Of a stretch of 64,000 nucleotides of DNA, positions 17,559 through 25,775 are shown one piece after another. The notes under the pieces are model-generated. The model did not search any database and was not told the origin of the DNA. It saw only the letters and a program-made list of their open reading frames with translations. Numbering within the stretch: the first letter of the stretch is position 1; each line of letters opens with the position of its first letter. Source of the DNA: Planctomycetota bacterium (lineage in GTDB: Bacteria; Planctomycetota; UBA1135; UBA2386); contig JACKHZ010000010.1 in the NCBI GenBank assembly GCA_020638735.1, forward strand, positions 186,001 to 250,000, given 5' to 3'. The translations under genes were made by a program, and so were the position numbers.

Positions 17559-19748
17559 TCAGACGATGCGCTCGACGGCGTCGACGCGCACCTTGATCGG
17601 GCCGCTCGGCGACGGCAGTTCGGCGTCGTCGCCGACCGCCTTGCCGAGCAGCCCCTGCGCCATCGGCGCCAGGTAGTTGATCGTGTGGTCGTCGGTGATG
17701 TCCCACGGGCCGAGCACGCGGTAGACGATCTGCTTGCCCGACACCTCTTCGGTCAGCGCGACCTTGGTGCCCGGGGCGACGGCGTCGTCCGGGATCTCCT
17801 GGTCCTCGATCAGCTTGGTGGAGCGGATCTGCTGATCCATCTCCTGCGCGCGGCCCGTCAGGTTGCGCTGCTCCTCCATCGCCGACTCCCACTCGCTGTT
17901 CTCGGACAGGTCGCCGAGCGCCGCGGCGGCGCCGATCGCCTTCGAGTTGGCGGGGATCTTCTCCTCGACCAGCACGCGGTACTCCTCCTTGATGCGGCGG
18001 AGACCGTCCTTGGTCGTGAAGATGAACTCGCGGTCCCAGAACGGGCGCTCCGGCTCGGCGTGCAGGTCCGGGTAGAGGCGCGCGACGGTGCGGTCGAGGA
18101 AGGTCTCGAGCTCCGGCGGGAAGTCCTCACCGGCGCGCTGGATGATGCCGACGAACTGCGCGAGGTCGTCGCGCGAGATGCCGTCGCAGGCGCGGTCGAG
18201 CAGGCCGCGCTTGCCCGTCAGCAGACTGACGACGCGGCTCAGGATGCGGCTCGAGAACTGGTTCCTCTTGCGGTCCTCGTTGAGCACGCGGCACAGGTGC
18301 AGCAGCACGCGCACCATCGAGACCGCGTCGGGGCAGCGTTCCTGCCCGTCGAAGACGCCGTCGCTGTAGTACTTGCCGAGCAGGTAGGTCATCAGCGGGT
18401 GGCGCTTCGGATACGGCGCGACCCGGTCCCAGACGGTCAGGATCTCGGCGCCGTGGCCGGTCGCGACCAGCTTGTCCGCGACCTTCTCGCCGATCGAGGC
18501 CGGCCAGTCGGTCAGCGTCGCGACGCACTGCGCCGCCCAGTCGCCGCCGAGCGCCTGCGGCAGCAGCTCGACCGCGTGCTCGCGCGACGCCTGGGTCGCC
18601 AGCTCGTCGATCTTGGTCGGCTGCAGGTTGGCGCCGTCCTCGAGCAGCAGCGCGCGCAGCTCCTCGGCGGCGGGCACCGAGGCCTTCCGGCCGTGCTCCT
18701 CGAGGTAGAGGATGCCGTCGAGGATGTGGGCGTGCTTGGCGCCGCCGTTGGCCTTCTTGTCGGCGATCGCCTGCTCGACGGTGCGTTCGGCGAGGTCGAG
18801 CACCTGGTTCTTGACCTCCTGGTCCTCGGAGCGCGCGAGGTAGTCGCGCAGCACGGCGACACGCTCACCGAGGTTGTTCTGGTGCGACAGCGACGTCGAT
18901 GCCTCGTCGACGAGGCTGACCGGCTTCTGGCGCACGACGAACACCGGACGGGACGGCGTGCCCTCGACCTTGAGCCACGGGTCCTTGGTGGCCTCGGTCT
19001 TGGCCCGCTTCCACCACGACGCCCACTTCTTGTCCTCGATCACCGAGCCCGACAGCTCCTTCTTGAGCTGGGCAGAGGTGATGGTGCCGCGGTAGAGCAC
19101 GGCGGCGCGGCGGATCAGGTCGCTCGGGCGGTCCTCGGCTTCCTTCTGCAGGCGCTCCTTCTCGCGCAGCTTCATCGCCCGCAGGTCGTCGTTGTCGAGC
19201 GCGCGGAAGCTGTCGAGCAGCGTGTCGAACGGGAACGGCGAACGACGGCCGCTCGCGAAGTGCACCGTGATCTCCTGCGCCTCGGCGTCGAAGCTCTCGA
19301 TGGTTCCTTCGCCCCAACCGGCCGGGTGGTAGACGACGTAGCCCTCGGTGTAGCGGCGCAGCTGATCGAACTCGAGGATCGCCGACACCGTCGCGCTGTC
19401 GAGGTTGGCGCGGCGCTTGAGCACCGGCAGCCAGCCGCGGTCGCCGTAGTTGGTCTCGATCAGTTCGATGACCGTCTTGACCAGCGCGTCGTTGTGGGCG
19501 CTGCGCTGCATCGCGCGGATGCCGAGCTCCATCGCGGCGGCCCGCTCGCCCTTCTGTGAGAGCGACTCGATCATCGCGGCGGCCATGCCCAGCGCCTTGC
19601 TGGCCATGTCCTGCTCACACAACAGGTCGAGCGTGGTGGCGTAGTTCGGGACGTGCTCGGCGGCTGGGGCGCCGACCGCCTTGGACCAGGCGGTCTCGAG
19701 TTCGTCGAGCTGGAGGGAGCGGGCGAGATGGACCAGTTCGTTCGTCAA
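17559..19748 (-). CDS. greA: Giant GreA: elongation factor GreA domain fused to a long helical N-terminal region
   Basis: A protein of about 729 residues. The last 160 or so form a GreA/GreB factor: the coiled-coil tip GDLSENSEWESA carries the Asp and Glu used in transcript cleavage, followed by a FKBP-like C-domain with GTKVALTEEVSG and NYLAPMAQGLLGKAVGDDAEL. About 560 residues in front are helical (TPR-like at first, then a small beta segment around YHPAGWGEGTIESF). Standard GreA is about 160 residues. Chlamydiae have a similar long form, so this fits the PVC superphylum. TTG 19748 is the best start I can see, but the N-terminus is uncertain. Confidence 0.85.
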   Translation of the reverse strand: MTNELVHLARSLQLDELETAWSKAVGAPAAEHVPNYATTLDLLCEQDMASKALGMAAAMIESLSQKGERAAAMELGIRAMQRSAHNDALVKTVIELIETNYGDRGWLPVLKRRANLDSATVSAILEFDQLRRYTEGYVVYHPAGWGEGTIESFDAEAQEITVHFASGRRSPFPFDTLLDSFRALDNDDLRAMKLREKERLQKEAEDRPSDLIRRAAVLYRGTITSAQLKKELSGSVIEDKKWASWWKRAKTEATKDPWLKVEGTPSRPVFVVRQKPVSLVDEASTSLSHQNNLGERVAVLRDYLARSEDQEVKNQVLDLAERTVEQAIADKKANGGAKHAHILDGILYLEEHGRKASVPAAEELRALLLEDGANLQPTKIDELATQASREHAVELLPQALGGDWAAQCVATLTDWPASIGEKVADKLVATGHGAEILTVWDRVAPYPKRHPLMTYLLGKYYSDGVFDGQERCPDAVSMVRVLLHLCRVLNEDRKRNQFSSRILSRVVSLLTGKRGLLDRACDGISRDDLAQFVGIIQRAGEDFPPELETFLDRTVARLYPDLHAEPERPFWDREFIFTTKDGLRRIKEEYRVLVEEKIPANSKAIGAAAALGDLSENSEWESAMEEQRNLTGRAQEMDQQIRSTKLIEDQEIPDDAVAPGTKVALTEEVSGKQIVYRVLGPWDITDDHTINYLAPMAQGLLGKAVGDDAELPSPSGPIKVRVDAVERIV

Positions 19749-19885
19749 CTTCGGGACCCGGGAAGCACGGTGAGCGCTGGAAAACGGGGGCGAGACGATA
19801 CCTGGACGCCGCGCCGGTAGCCAGTGTGGTTCCGCCTCCCGATCTGCACTCCCGCTCCCCCCGGGGGCGGGGCAGGGGGGGCCGC

Positions 19886-20509
19886 CTATTCGGCGAGCCG
19901 CGCGATCAGCGTGTTGACGTTCGTCGACGAGCAGGACTCGTCGTACGAGGCCAGCGGGACCTCGTCGAGCACCTCGTCGTTGGCGACCAGGATGATGTAG
20001 AACTCCTGACCGTACTGCTCGCGGAAGGCCACGACCTTGCGCAGGATCGGCGCCTTGGGGTCCTCGATGGCCTCGACGACGACGCCCTTGCCCTCGCGGC
20101 CGCGACCGCGCAGCACGATCATCGGCGCGTAGGCCGCGACCTTGCCGTCCGGATACCGGATCTCGTAGTGGCGCGGGCTGTGACTGTGCACGACCCCGGC
20201 GATGCCGAGGCGGTGGCAGAGCTGCTGCTCCAGGCGGTTGGAGAGCAGCCGGCCGCCGCAGCGACCGAAGCCGCCGCCGCCGCCGCCGCTCGCCATCAGG
20301 ATGTCGTCGTCGTCGTTGCCGGTCACTGCGCGTGGCAGGAACACGGACGCCGGGTTGGACTTTCGCGGGCGCGCCACCGGCGCCTCGGCGGCGTCGAGGG
20401 GCGAGGGCTTGCCGCCAGTGGGTTTGGTGCTCGAAGACTTGCCGGCCGGGCGCTTCGTCGCCTTGGCCTTGGTCTTCTTGGTGGAGGTCTTGGAGGTCTT
20501 GGTTGCCAT
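19886..20509 (-). CDS. Protein with a lysine-rich N-terminal tail and a possible nuclease-like core
   Basis: A 207-residue protein. The first 36 residues are mostly Lys, Thr, Ser and Pro (KTSTKKTKAKATKRP), like histone-H1-type tails that bind nucleic acid. A glycine run (SGGGGGGFGRCGG) follows. The C-terminal half (HYEIRYPDGKVAAY, then VVVEAIED, then VVAFREQYGQEFYIILV) has a spacing reminiscent of nuclease-like alpha/beta domains, but I cannot confirm catalytic residues. It lies upstream of the GreA fusion on the same strand, about 140 bp away. It may act on nucleic acid. Confidence 0.6.
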   Translation of the reverse strand: MATKTSKTSTKKTKAKATKRPAGKSSSTKPTGGKPSPLDAAEAPVARPRKSNPASVFLPRAVTGNDDDDILMASGGGGGGFGRCGGRLLSNRLEQQLCHRLGIAGVVHSHSPRHYEIRYPDGKVAAYAPMIVLRGRGREGKGVVVEAIEDPKAPILRKVVAFREQYGQEFYIILVANDEVLDEVPLASYDESCSSTNVNTLIARLAE

Positions 20510-20815
20510 GTGCCGTGAGGCGGATCGCGTCGGGGTCGCCGGTGCTCGAGCGATATTGCGTTGATGCGAAAGCGGTCGGACGAACCGCTGCGCGATACCA
20601 CTCGATGCAGGGGACGAATCCCTGGGGGTCGGCCGAATTTGGAAACGGGGATCCTAGCAGAACCGGGCGCAGCGGATAGCCCCGGCGGCTAGGACGGGGC
20701 CCGCAGCTCTGCCGACGGCTCGATGTCATCGGCGCCGGGAGCCCGCGGCGATTTCCAGCCGGCTGCCGGACGCGCTCGCGTCGGAGCGCGCCATCGGTTA
20801 GCCATGTAGCGGCTC
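20510..20815. other. Intergenic region of 306 bp without a recognisable gene
   Basis: This region separates divergent genes and should hold their promoters. Two small perfect stem-loops (20572-20588 and 20608-20624), each with five paired bases and a seven-base loop, stand out. I found no tRNA or open frame with coding character. The base composition drops slightly around 20555-20570 and 20635-20650, where promoter elements could sit. Confidence 0.4.
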
Positions 20816-21325
20816 ATGGCCGAACGTTCCCGCGACCGCCTGCTGACCCCGGCTGCCCTGGTCTTCGTGGCGGCTGTCTCGGTCATCGTCGGCATCGGCC
20901 TGCTGACCCGCCATCCGCGGCCCGACCTCGCCGGGTCGATCGCCCTGCTCGGGGACGGCGACCTCGATGGCGATGAGCGCAAGATCGTTCTGGATAATAT
21001 GTTGCGTCGCTCAGCGGAAGCCGCGAGCGATCGCGAGCGGTGGGCGGTGATGCTCGCCACGGTGGCGCTGGGGGACCGCGAGGCCTTCGCCGCAGCGCGC
21101 GCCGCGATCGAGCCGCTGGCGTCGCACGCGCTCTCGGACGAGGACCGGCGGTGGCTCGACCTCGGCGACCCCGTGCTGCGCAACGTGCTGGGGGCGATGC
21201 AGCACGAAGCGCTCGGCCAGCGCGACGCCGCCAGGGGGCGTTGGCTGCAGGTGCAGAACCAGGTGCTGCTGACGGGCAACCGGTACGCCTTCGCCGGCGA
21301 GCTCGCCGCCGCGGCGCTGCGCTGA
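20816..21325 (+). CDS. Membrane-anchored hypothetical protein
   Basis: A 169-residue protein with one N-terminal membrane helix (ALVFVAAVSVIVGIGLL) and a soluble helical domain. The remainder (GDGDLDGDERKIVLDNML, and ERWAVMLATVALGDREAF) looks like helical repeats of TPR type, and it may be a scaffold. It is followed by two PilT-like ATPases and may belong to the same transcription unit, which would suggest a role at a pilus or secretion machine. No family is recognised. Confidence 0.65.
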   Translation: MAERSRDRLLTPAALVFVAAVSVIVGIGLLTRHPRPDLAGSIALLGDGDLDGDERKIVLDNMLRRSAEAASDRERWAVMLATVALGDREAFAAARAAIEPLASHALSDEDRRWLDLGDPVLRNVLGAMQHEALGQRDAARGRWLQVQNQVLLTGNRYAFAGELAAAALR

Positions 21326-21385
21326 GCGTCCCTAAAGCGGCGCGGCGCCTGGCGCCGATGCGATGGGCCGGAGGCGAAGCAGAGC

Positions 21386-22678
21386 ATGCACGACAGTCGG
21401 CTTGGCACGATCCTGCTCGAGGGCGGGGTCATCGACGAGGGCGGCCTGGAGCGCTGTCTGGCGATCCAGGCGCTCGGCGGCAACACACGACCGATCGGCC
21501 AGATCCTGGTCGAGCAGGGCATGCTCGACCAGGCGACCCTCGAGCGCATCCTCGAGCTGCAGCGCGTGCGCTGCGCCGACGAGGCGGCCGCGGTGTCGGT
21601 TGCGGACCTCGAGTCGGGGTCGCTGCTCGCCGCCGCGGTGGCCAACCGGGCCAGCGAGCTGGTGATCAGCGAAGGGCGCCCCGCGCGGATCCGCGTCGCC
21701 AACGGCTGGCGTCGCCTGACCGACCACGAGCTCGGCGGCCCCGAGGTATGGGAGTTCGTGCGCGCGGCGATGGGCGCCGACGTGCTCGAGCAGCTGGCCG
21801 AGAAGCACTTCGTCGTGCGAACGTTCCGCGTCGACGGGGTCGCCGGCGGCACCGCGACGGCGTTCCGCCAGTTCGAAGGCGTGGCCGTGCGGGTGACCTT
21901 CGCGGTCGACGAAGCGGCGACGCCGTCGGAGCTCGGCGTGCCCGACGCGGTGGCCAAGGCGCTCGAGCACCAGAAGGGTCTGGTGCTCTGCGTCGGCGAG
22001 CGCGGCATCGGTCGCGCCGAGCTGCTGGCGGGCCTGCTCGGTCTGGCGGCGCGCGAGTCGAGCAACTACGTGATCGTGGTCGACGACCAGGAAGTGCCGC
22101 TGCCGGTCGACGGTGGCCTGGTCGTGCAGCGTCGCTACGGCGCCGACGAAGCGGCCCGCGCGGACGCGCTGCGCAGCGTCGTTCGCGAGGACCCCGACGT
22201 GATGGTGATCGCCGACGTCGGCTCGCCGTCGACCTTCGACCTGGCGCTGCGCGCCGCCGAGGGAGGGCGATTGGTGATCGCCTACCTCGACGCCCACAAC
22301 GTCACCGCGGCGCTGACCCGCGTGCTCAACTTCTACCCCGTCTACGAGGTCGCGCGGGTGCGTTCGTCGCTCGCCGCGGTGCTGCGCTGCGTGTTGGTGC
22401 GGCAGCTGCTGCCCGACGCCGACCACACCGGCGTGGTCCCCGCGACCGAGCTGCTGCTGGTCGACGATGCGGCCTGCGAGGTCGTGCGCCGCGGCGCGCT
22501 CGACGATCTGCGGCTGCTGTTGCGCTCTGGCACCGGCACGTCCGGCCACTCGCTCGACCAGAGCCTGCTCGACCTGCTGGTGCGGGGGCGGGTGCGGCTC
22601 GAGGACGTGTTCGCGCGCTGCGAGGAGAAGGCGTGGCTGCTCGAACGCACCCGCACCGGCGTCAAGGAGACCTGCTGA
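21386..22678 (+). CDS. PilT/GspE-like protein with degenerate nucleotide-binding motifs
   Basis: A 430-residue protein. The first 60 residues form a MshEN/GspE N-terminal helical domain (LGTILLEGGVIDEGGLE and IGQILVEQGMLDQATLE repeat). The rest follows the PilT layout: a PAS-like region, then a RecA-like domain. The Walker A position reads GERGIGRAEL instead of GxxGxGKS/T, lacking the Lys, and the Walker B region DPDVMVIADVGSP lacks the usual GEMRD. It should not hydrolyse ATP by itself. It is separated by two bases from an apparently intact PilT, so a mixed ring or regulatory partner is plausible. Confidence 0.8.
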   Translation: MHDSRLGTILLEGGVIDEGGLERCLAIQALGGNTRPIGQILVEQGMLDQATLERILELQRVRCADEAAAVSVADLESGSLLAAAVANRASELVISEGRPARIRVANGWRRLTDHELGGPEVWEFVRAAMGADVLEQLAEKHFVVRTFRVDGVAGGTATAFRQFEGVAVRVTFAVDEAATPSELGVPDAVAKALEHQKGLVLCVGERGIGRAELLAGLLGLAARESSNYVIVVDDQEVPLPVDGGLVVQRRYGADEAARADALRSVVREDPDVMVIADVGSPSTFDLALRAAEGGRLVIAYLDAHNVTAALTRVLNFYPVYEVARVRSSLAAVLRCVLVRQLLPDADHTGVVPATELLLVDDAACEVVRRGALDDLRLLLRSGTGTSGHSLDQSLLDLLVRGRVRLEDVFARCEEKAWLLERTRTGVKETC

Positions 22679-22680
22679 TC

Positions 22681-23748
22681 ATGGAGACCGCGCGCCTCGA
22701 GGCACTGTTCGCCGCCGCCCAACGGCTCGGCGCCACCGCCATCCACCTCGTGCCCGGCCGCACGCCGGCGCTGCGAGTCCAGCGTCGCTTCGTCGCTGGT
22801 GACGACACGACCCTGCAGCCGTCGGACGTCGACGACCTGACCCGCGACCTGCTGTTCTCGGACCACCGCGAACGGCTGCGGCGCAACGGTCACGTCGAGG
22901 TGCTCTACGTCGCGCGCAGCGGCGGCCGCTACCGCGCCAGCGTCGCCGAGCTCGGCGGCCGGTGCTCGATCGTCATGCGGCCGGTGCCGCTGACTCCGCC
23001 CAAGGCGGAAGCGCTCGGGCTGCCCGAGCAGGTCGCGGCGTTGGCGCGCTTTCGCAGCGGGCTGGTGGTCGTGTCGGGGTCGTTCGGCGCCGGCAAGAGC
23101 ACGACGCTCGCGGCGATCGTCGACGCCTGCAACGACGACGAGGGGCGGCACATCGTCACGCTCGAGGACTCGATCCAGTTCGTTCACGAGAACCGCGCCG
23201 CGTTGCTGCACCAGCGCGAGGTCGGCACCCACGTCGGCAGCGCCGTCGAAGGTGTGCGGCAGGCGATGGCCTCGGGCGTGGACGTGATCGTCGTCGCCGA
23301 GGTCCGCGACGCGGCGACGCTGGACGCCGCCATCTCGGCCGCCGAGTCGGGGTGTCTGGTGTTCGTCGGCGTCGAGGCCGGCTCGATCACCGCTGCGCTC
23401 GCCGAGCTGTCGGCGACGGTGTCGGTCGAAGAGCGTCCGCGGCTGCGCACGCGGCTGGCGAGCGTGCTGCGCGGCGCCACCGGTCAGCGGCTGCTGCATC
23501 GCCTGCACAAGGGCGGCCGCGTGCCGGTGGTCGAGGTGCTGGTGGCCAGCCAGGCGGTGCGGCAGGCGGTGCGCGCCGGCCGGCTGCAGGAGCTGCCTGG
23601 CATCATGAATCGTTGCCGCGGCCTCGGTATGCAGACCACCGACGTGGCATTGCGCGGGCTGCTCGCGCATCACGTAGTGACGCAGGAAGAGGCGCTGCTG
23701 CACGCCTGCAACCCCGAAGAAGTCGTCTCGCGCCTCTCGGCGCGCTGA
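22681..23748 (+). CDS. pilT: PilT-like twitching/retraction ATPase
   Basis: A 355-residue hexameric motor-type ATPase. The RecA domain has Walker A GSFGAGKSTT, an Asp box with HIVTLEDSIQFVHEN, the GTHVGSAVEGVRQAMASGVDVIVVAEVRD region (His-box-like plus Walker B VAEVRD) and a LLHRLHKGGRVPVVEVLVAS C-domain with the typical switch motif. It powers retraction of type IV pili at the inner membrane. It has an AAGGAG-like site about 12 bases upstream of its ATG. It follows the degenerate PilT paralogue and precedes flagellin, with no pilin gene in the window. Confidence 0.88.
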   Translation: METARLEALFAAAQRLGATAIHLVPGRTPALRVQRRFVAGDDTTLQPSDVDDLTRDLLFSDHRERLRRNGHVEVLYVARSGGRYRASVAELGGRCSIVMRPVPLTPPKAEALGLPEQVAALARFRSGLVVVSGSFGAGKSTTLAAIVDACNDDEGRHIVTLEDSIQFVHENRAALLHQREVGTHVGSAVEGVRQAMASGVDVIVVAEVRDAATLDAAISAAESGCLVFVGVEAGSITAALAELSATVSVEERPRLRTRLASVLRGATGQRLLHRLHKGGRVPVVEVLVASQAVRQAVRAGRLQELPGIMNRCRGLGMQTTDVALRGLLAHHVVTQEEALLHACNPEEVVSRLSAR

Positions 23749-23953
23749 CACCGGCGCCAGGGCGCCGCGGGGCCTGCGCGCCACGAACCGGGGGTTTCTC
23801 CCGAGGTGCGCGGCGGTCAGAACGCGCTGGCAACGCGGATTTCCGATGCCAGCGGCTCAAGCGAGCAACGCACCCACCGAATCATCTCAGTGAGCCGCAG
23901 GATCGAAGTCGGCTCCGCTTCACGGCGAATCAGGCACAGGCAAAGGAAAAGTC

Positions 23954-24784
23954 ATGGGTCTCAGAGTCAACACCAACATTGCGTCGATCAACGCTCAGCG
24001 TAATACGGCGCAGGTCACCTCCCGGCTGGCGCGCAACTATCAGCGGTTGTCCACCGGTCTCCGTATCTCCACCGCGGCCGACGACGCCGCGGGCCTCGCG
24101 ATCTCCGAGCGTCTGCGTTCGCAGGTGCGCTCGCTGTCGCAGGCGTCGCGCAACGCCAACGACGGCATCTCCCTGGTGCAGGTCGGCGAAGGCGCGCTGA
24201 ACGAGGTCAGCAACATCCTGGTGCGCCTGCGCGAGCTGGCGATCCAGTCCGCGAACGGTTCTTCGTCGACCGCCGACAAGAACACGATCAAGGAGGAGTT
24301 CGACAGCCTCGTCAACGAGGTCAACCGCATCGCGCAGTCGACCGAGTTCAACGGCATCAAGCTGCTGGACGGCTCGGCGAGCACGGTGACCTTCCAGGTC
24401 GGCATCAACACGGCCGCTGGCGTCGACCAGCTCAACGTCTCGCTGACGCCGGCGCTGACCACCTCGCTCGGCCTGTCGTCGGTGGACGTCGGCTCGGCTG
24501 GCGACACCAGCTACGCGATCGCGCAGATCGACAGCGCCATCAACAGCGTCTCGCAGCTGCGTGGCCGCTTCGGTTCGCTGCAGAACCGCCTGCAGTCGAC
24601 GATCGCCAACCTCGGCGTCACCGCCGAGTCGCTTTCGGCCGCCGAGAGCCGCATCCGCGACGTCGACGTCGCCTACGAGACGGCCGAGCTGACGCGCAAC
24701 AACATCCTGCAGCAGGCCTCGATCTCGATCTTGTCGCAGGCCAACTCGCAGCCGCAGGCCGCGCTGCAGCTGCTGCAGGGCTGA
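23954..24784 (+). CDS. fliC: Flagellin
   Basis: A 276-residue flagellin with the conserved N-terminal coiled coil (LRVNTNIASINAQRN, LSTGLRISTAADDAAGLAIS, ANDGISLVQVGEGAL) and C-terminal D0 region (RIRDVDVAYETAELTRNNI, LSQANSQPQAALQLL). The central variable domain is tiny, so it is a minimal-size filament protein. It is exported by the flagellar type III system and polymerises outside the cell. The site AGGAAAAG lies just before the ATG. Upstream, 205 bp separate it from pilT, so it has its own promoter, and a strong terminator follows. Confidence 0.97.
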   Translation: MGLRVNTNIASINAQRNTAQVTSRLARNYQRLSTGLRISTAADDAAGLAISERLRSQVRSLSQASRNANDGISLVQVGEGALNEVSNILVRLRELAIQSANGSSSTADKNTIKEEFDSLVNEVNRIAQSTEFNGIKLLDGSASTVTFQVGINTAAGVDQLNVSLTPALTTSLGLSSVDVGSAGDTSYAIAQIDSAINSVSQLRGRFGSLQNRLQSTIANLGVTAESLSAAESRIRDVDVAYETAELTRNNILQQASISILSQANSQPQAALQLLQG

Positions 24785-24791
24785 TCGCGAC

Positions 24792-24815
24792 GGCGGCGTG
24801 AGCGATCGCGCCGCC
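24792..24815 (+). other. First hairpin after flagellin
   Basis: A seven-base stem (24792-24798 with 24809-24815) closes a ten-base loop eight bases past the flagellin stop. No T-run follows. It could protect the 3' end of the message. Alternative pairing with the nearby GCGATC repeat is possible. Confidence 0.35.
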
Positions 24816-24926
24816 TGACCAGCACATTCGATACACGCCGGGCGCGGCCCGGCACCCGCGGCGCGCAGACGTCGCGCCGCGGCGGAACGAGCGGTTCCTT
24901 TGCCGTAGCGGGGGTGACCCCGCGGG

Positions 24927-24959
24927 ACACAGCCGGGCGATCCCCGGCTGTGTTCTTGT
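24927..24959 (+). terminator. Intrinsic terminator of the flagellin gene
   Basis: An 11-bp perfect stem (24927-24937 with 24943-24953) with a five-base loop is followed by a T-rich TCTTGT. It is preceded by a second 6-bp hairpin (24908-24923). The T-rich side lies on the plus strand, so it ends the flagellin transcript before the convergent lptB gene. Confidence 0.8.
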
Positions 24960-24971
24960 ACGCCGCCGGTC

Positions 24972-25775
24972 TCAGTCCAGCTCGAGACCGCGCTCCTCTT
25001 CCTCGGTGATGCCTTCGCCGAAGGAGCTGCCGAGGTAGACGCGCCGCACCTGCTCGTCGGCGACGATCGTCTGGCTGTCGCCGTCGGCGATCACCTTGCC
25101 CTGGTTGATGATGAAGGCGCGGTGGGTGATGCGCAGCGTGGCGATCACGTTGTGCTCGGTGATCAGGATGGCGATGCCGGTGCGGGCCAGCGCGGCGAGG
25201 ATCTGCTGGATCTCCTCGACGGTGATCGGGTCGACGCCGGCGAACGGCTCGTCGAGCAGCAAGAGGCGCGGTTCGGTGGCCAGCGCGCGCGCGATCTCGA
25301 GGCGGCGCTTCTCGCCGCCGGACATCGTCTCGGCCGGCGAGTCGGCGACGTGCATCAGCTGCAGGTCCTGCATCAGCTCGCGCGCCCGGTCCTCGCGCTG
25401 CGCCTTGCGCATGCCGCGCGCCTCGAGCACGCAGCGGATGTTGTCGATCGCCGACATCTTCTTGAACACCGACTCCTGCTGCGCGAGGTAGCCGAGGCCG
25501 CGGCGGGCGCGCTTGTACATCGGCAGCTTCGTCACGTCCTGGCCGGACAGCGTGACGTGCCCGGCGTCGGGCGTGACCATGCCGACGACCATGCGGAAGG
25601 TGGTCGTCTTGCCGGCGCCGTTGGGGCCGAGCAGGCCGACGATCTCGCCCTCGTGCACGGTGATGCTGACCTGATCGACGACCCGGCGGCCGCGGTAGGC
25701 CTTGACCAGGTCGTGGGTGCGCAGGATCTCGTCGCCGATCGTCGGGCGTTCGCCGTCGTCGCGTGGCTCGCTCAT
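24972..25775 (-). CDS. lptB: LPS export ABC transporter ATP-binding protein LptB
   Basis: A 267-residue ABC ATPase. It has Walker A GPNGAGKTTT, Q-loop YLAQQESVF, signature MSGGEKRRLEIARAL, Walker B LLLLDEPFAGVDP and H-loop TEHNV. The AGVDPITVEEIQ and the conserved 'LGYLAQQ' block match LptB, the cytosolic motor that drives lipopolysaccharide transport to the outer membrane. Its start overlaps the stop of the signal peptidase gene (ATGA). The C-terminus carries an extra acidic tail. No other lpt gene is in the window. Confidence 0.93.
   Translation of the reverse strand: MSEPRDDGERPTIGDEILRTHDLVKAYRGRRVVDQVSITVHEGEIVGLLGPNGAGKTTTFRMVVGMVTPDAGHVTLSGQDVTKLPMYKRARRGLGYLAQQESVFKKMSAIDNIRCVLEARGMRKAQREDRARELMQDLQLMHVADSPAETMSGGEKRRLEIARALATEPRLLLLDEPFAGVDPITVEEIQQILAALARTGIAILITEHNVIATLRITHRAFIINQGKVIADGDSQTIVADEQVRRVYLGSSFGEGITEEEERGLELD

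Noticed and set aside
20572..20624. Two five-base stems with seven-base loops resembling tRNA anticodon and T arms
   Set aside because: No matching acceptor stem, no D arm and no correct T-loop (TTC) on either strand; spacing is wrong, so not called a tRNA.
23749..23953. Sigma-28 or sigma-54 promoter for flagellin
   Set aside because: CCGAT near 23845 and GGCA near 23829 only partly fit the consensus and the spacing is wrong; not strong enough to list.
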